NCBI GenBank assembly: GCA_037039925.1
Contig: JAXRKP010000572.1
Location: 112,501 to 176,500 of the forward strand
Origin: Doris montereyensis
Taxonomy: Eukaryota; Mollusca; Gastropoda; Nudibranchia; Dorididae
Direction: 5' to 3'
DNA length: 64,000 nt
Part shown: positions 63,697 through 64,000 of the stretch, piece by piece
How the letters are laid out: each line of letters opens with the position of its first letter
How positions within the stretch are numbered: position 1 is the stretch's first letter
The notes under the pieces: model-generated
Told to the model about the DNA's origin: nothing
The model's input: the letters and a program-made list of their open reading frames with translations, nothing else
Database searches by the model: none
Position numbers and translations under genes: made by a program

Positions 63697-63699
63697 CTG

Positions 63700-64000
63700 T
63701 GAGGTGTGAGAGGAAAAAAAAATGGGAGAGGCATAACAAACCAAAGTCACAATTAAACTAAAGCTTAAGCATGCAGGATGCTTGAGGACTGAACAATACA
63801 AAAGTCCCTGCAAAATGTGTCACCTATGGAAAAAAAAACCCTGCAGCAATTCAATGTATGGCTGTGCATCATAAAAGTCGCATGAATACTTTACTGTTAT
63901 TGATAACATCATAAGATGGTATGAAAACAAAGGAGGTCGAAGAAAGTCAAAGTAATAAAGCCAATAAAAACTTAAAAAAACAACACAGCGCCGAACATAG
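63700..64000. other. Intron sequence at the right edge
   Basis: About 300 bases upstream (in the transcript) of the first visible ELYS exon. I see nothing in it beyond short A-runs. Confidence 0.5.

Overview
This is animal (eukaryotic) DNA, not bacterial. It has GT-AG introns, a non-LTR retrotransposon with a poly-A tail and target-site duplication, tRNA-derived SINEs, and very many minisatellites and microsatellites. Repeat style and protein resemblance suggest an invertebrate, perhaps a mollusc such as a gastropod; that is a guess.

Almost the whole window is one gene on the minus strand, read from about 63.7 kb down to about 1.9 kb. I identify it as ELYS (AHCTF1/MEL-28), the chromatin-binding nucleoporin that starts nuclear-pore assembly after mitosis. 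I placed 24 exons by splice signals, reading phase and resemblance to vertebrate ELYS as I remember it, plus one doubtful exon. The seven-bladed propeller is encoded at 56-63.7 kb, the central helical domain at 30-52.7 kb, and the disordered basic tail at 1.9-29.4 kb. The first ~210 residues lie beyond the right edge and the stop codon probably beyond the left edge. The 2.5-kb exon at 5.8-8.3 kb encodes an AT-hook core and about twelve copies of a (S/T)KTPER-type motif. About nine single-base frame breaks leave splice sites intact, so base-calling or assembly indels look likelier than a dead gene. One or two exons (~70 residues) are missing between 36.7 and 42.3 kb.

Most of the longer introns carry their own tandem-repeat family, with units of about 16 to 84 bp, often starting within tens of bases of a splice site. 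In at least three places the repeats include copies of exon edges or splice sites (55.9, 59.9 and 60.8 kb). Elsewhere arrays grew out of SINE tails (29.6 and 44.1 kb) or inside a transposon copy (32.4 kb).

Mobile DNA includes a 3.2-kb 5'-truncated LINE at 13.7-16.9 kb that split an older SINE, several LINE fragments, three SINE families, an element with hAT-like ends at 46.2-47.6 kb with a second copy at 31.8-33.6 kb, a TIR element at 37.3-38.3 kb, and two further pairs of dispersed repeats. No second host gene, rRNA gene, intact tRNA gene or CRISPR array was seen.
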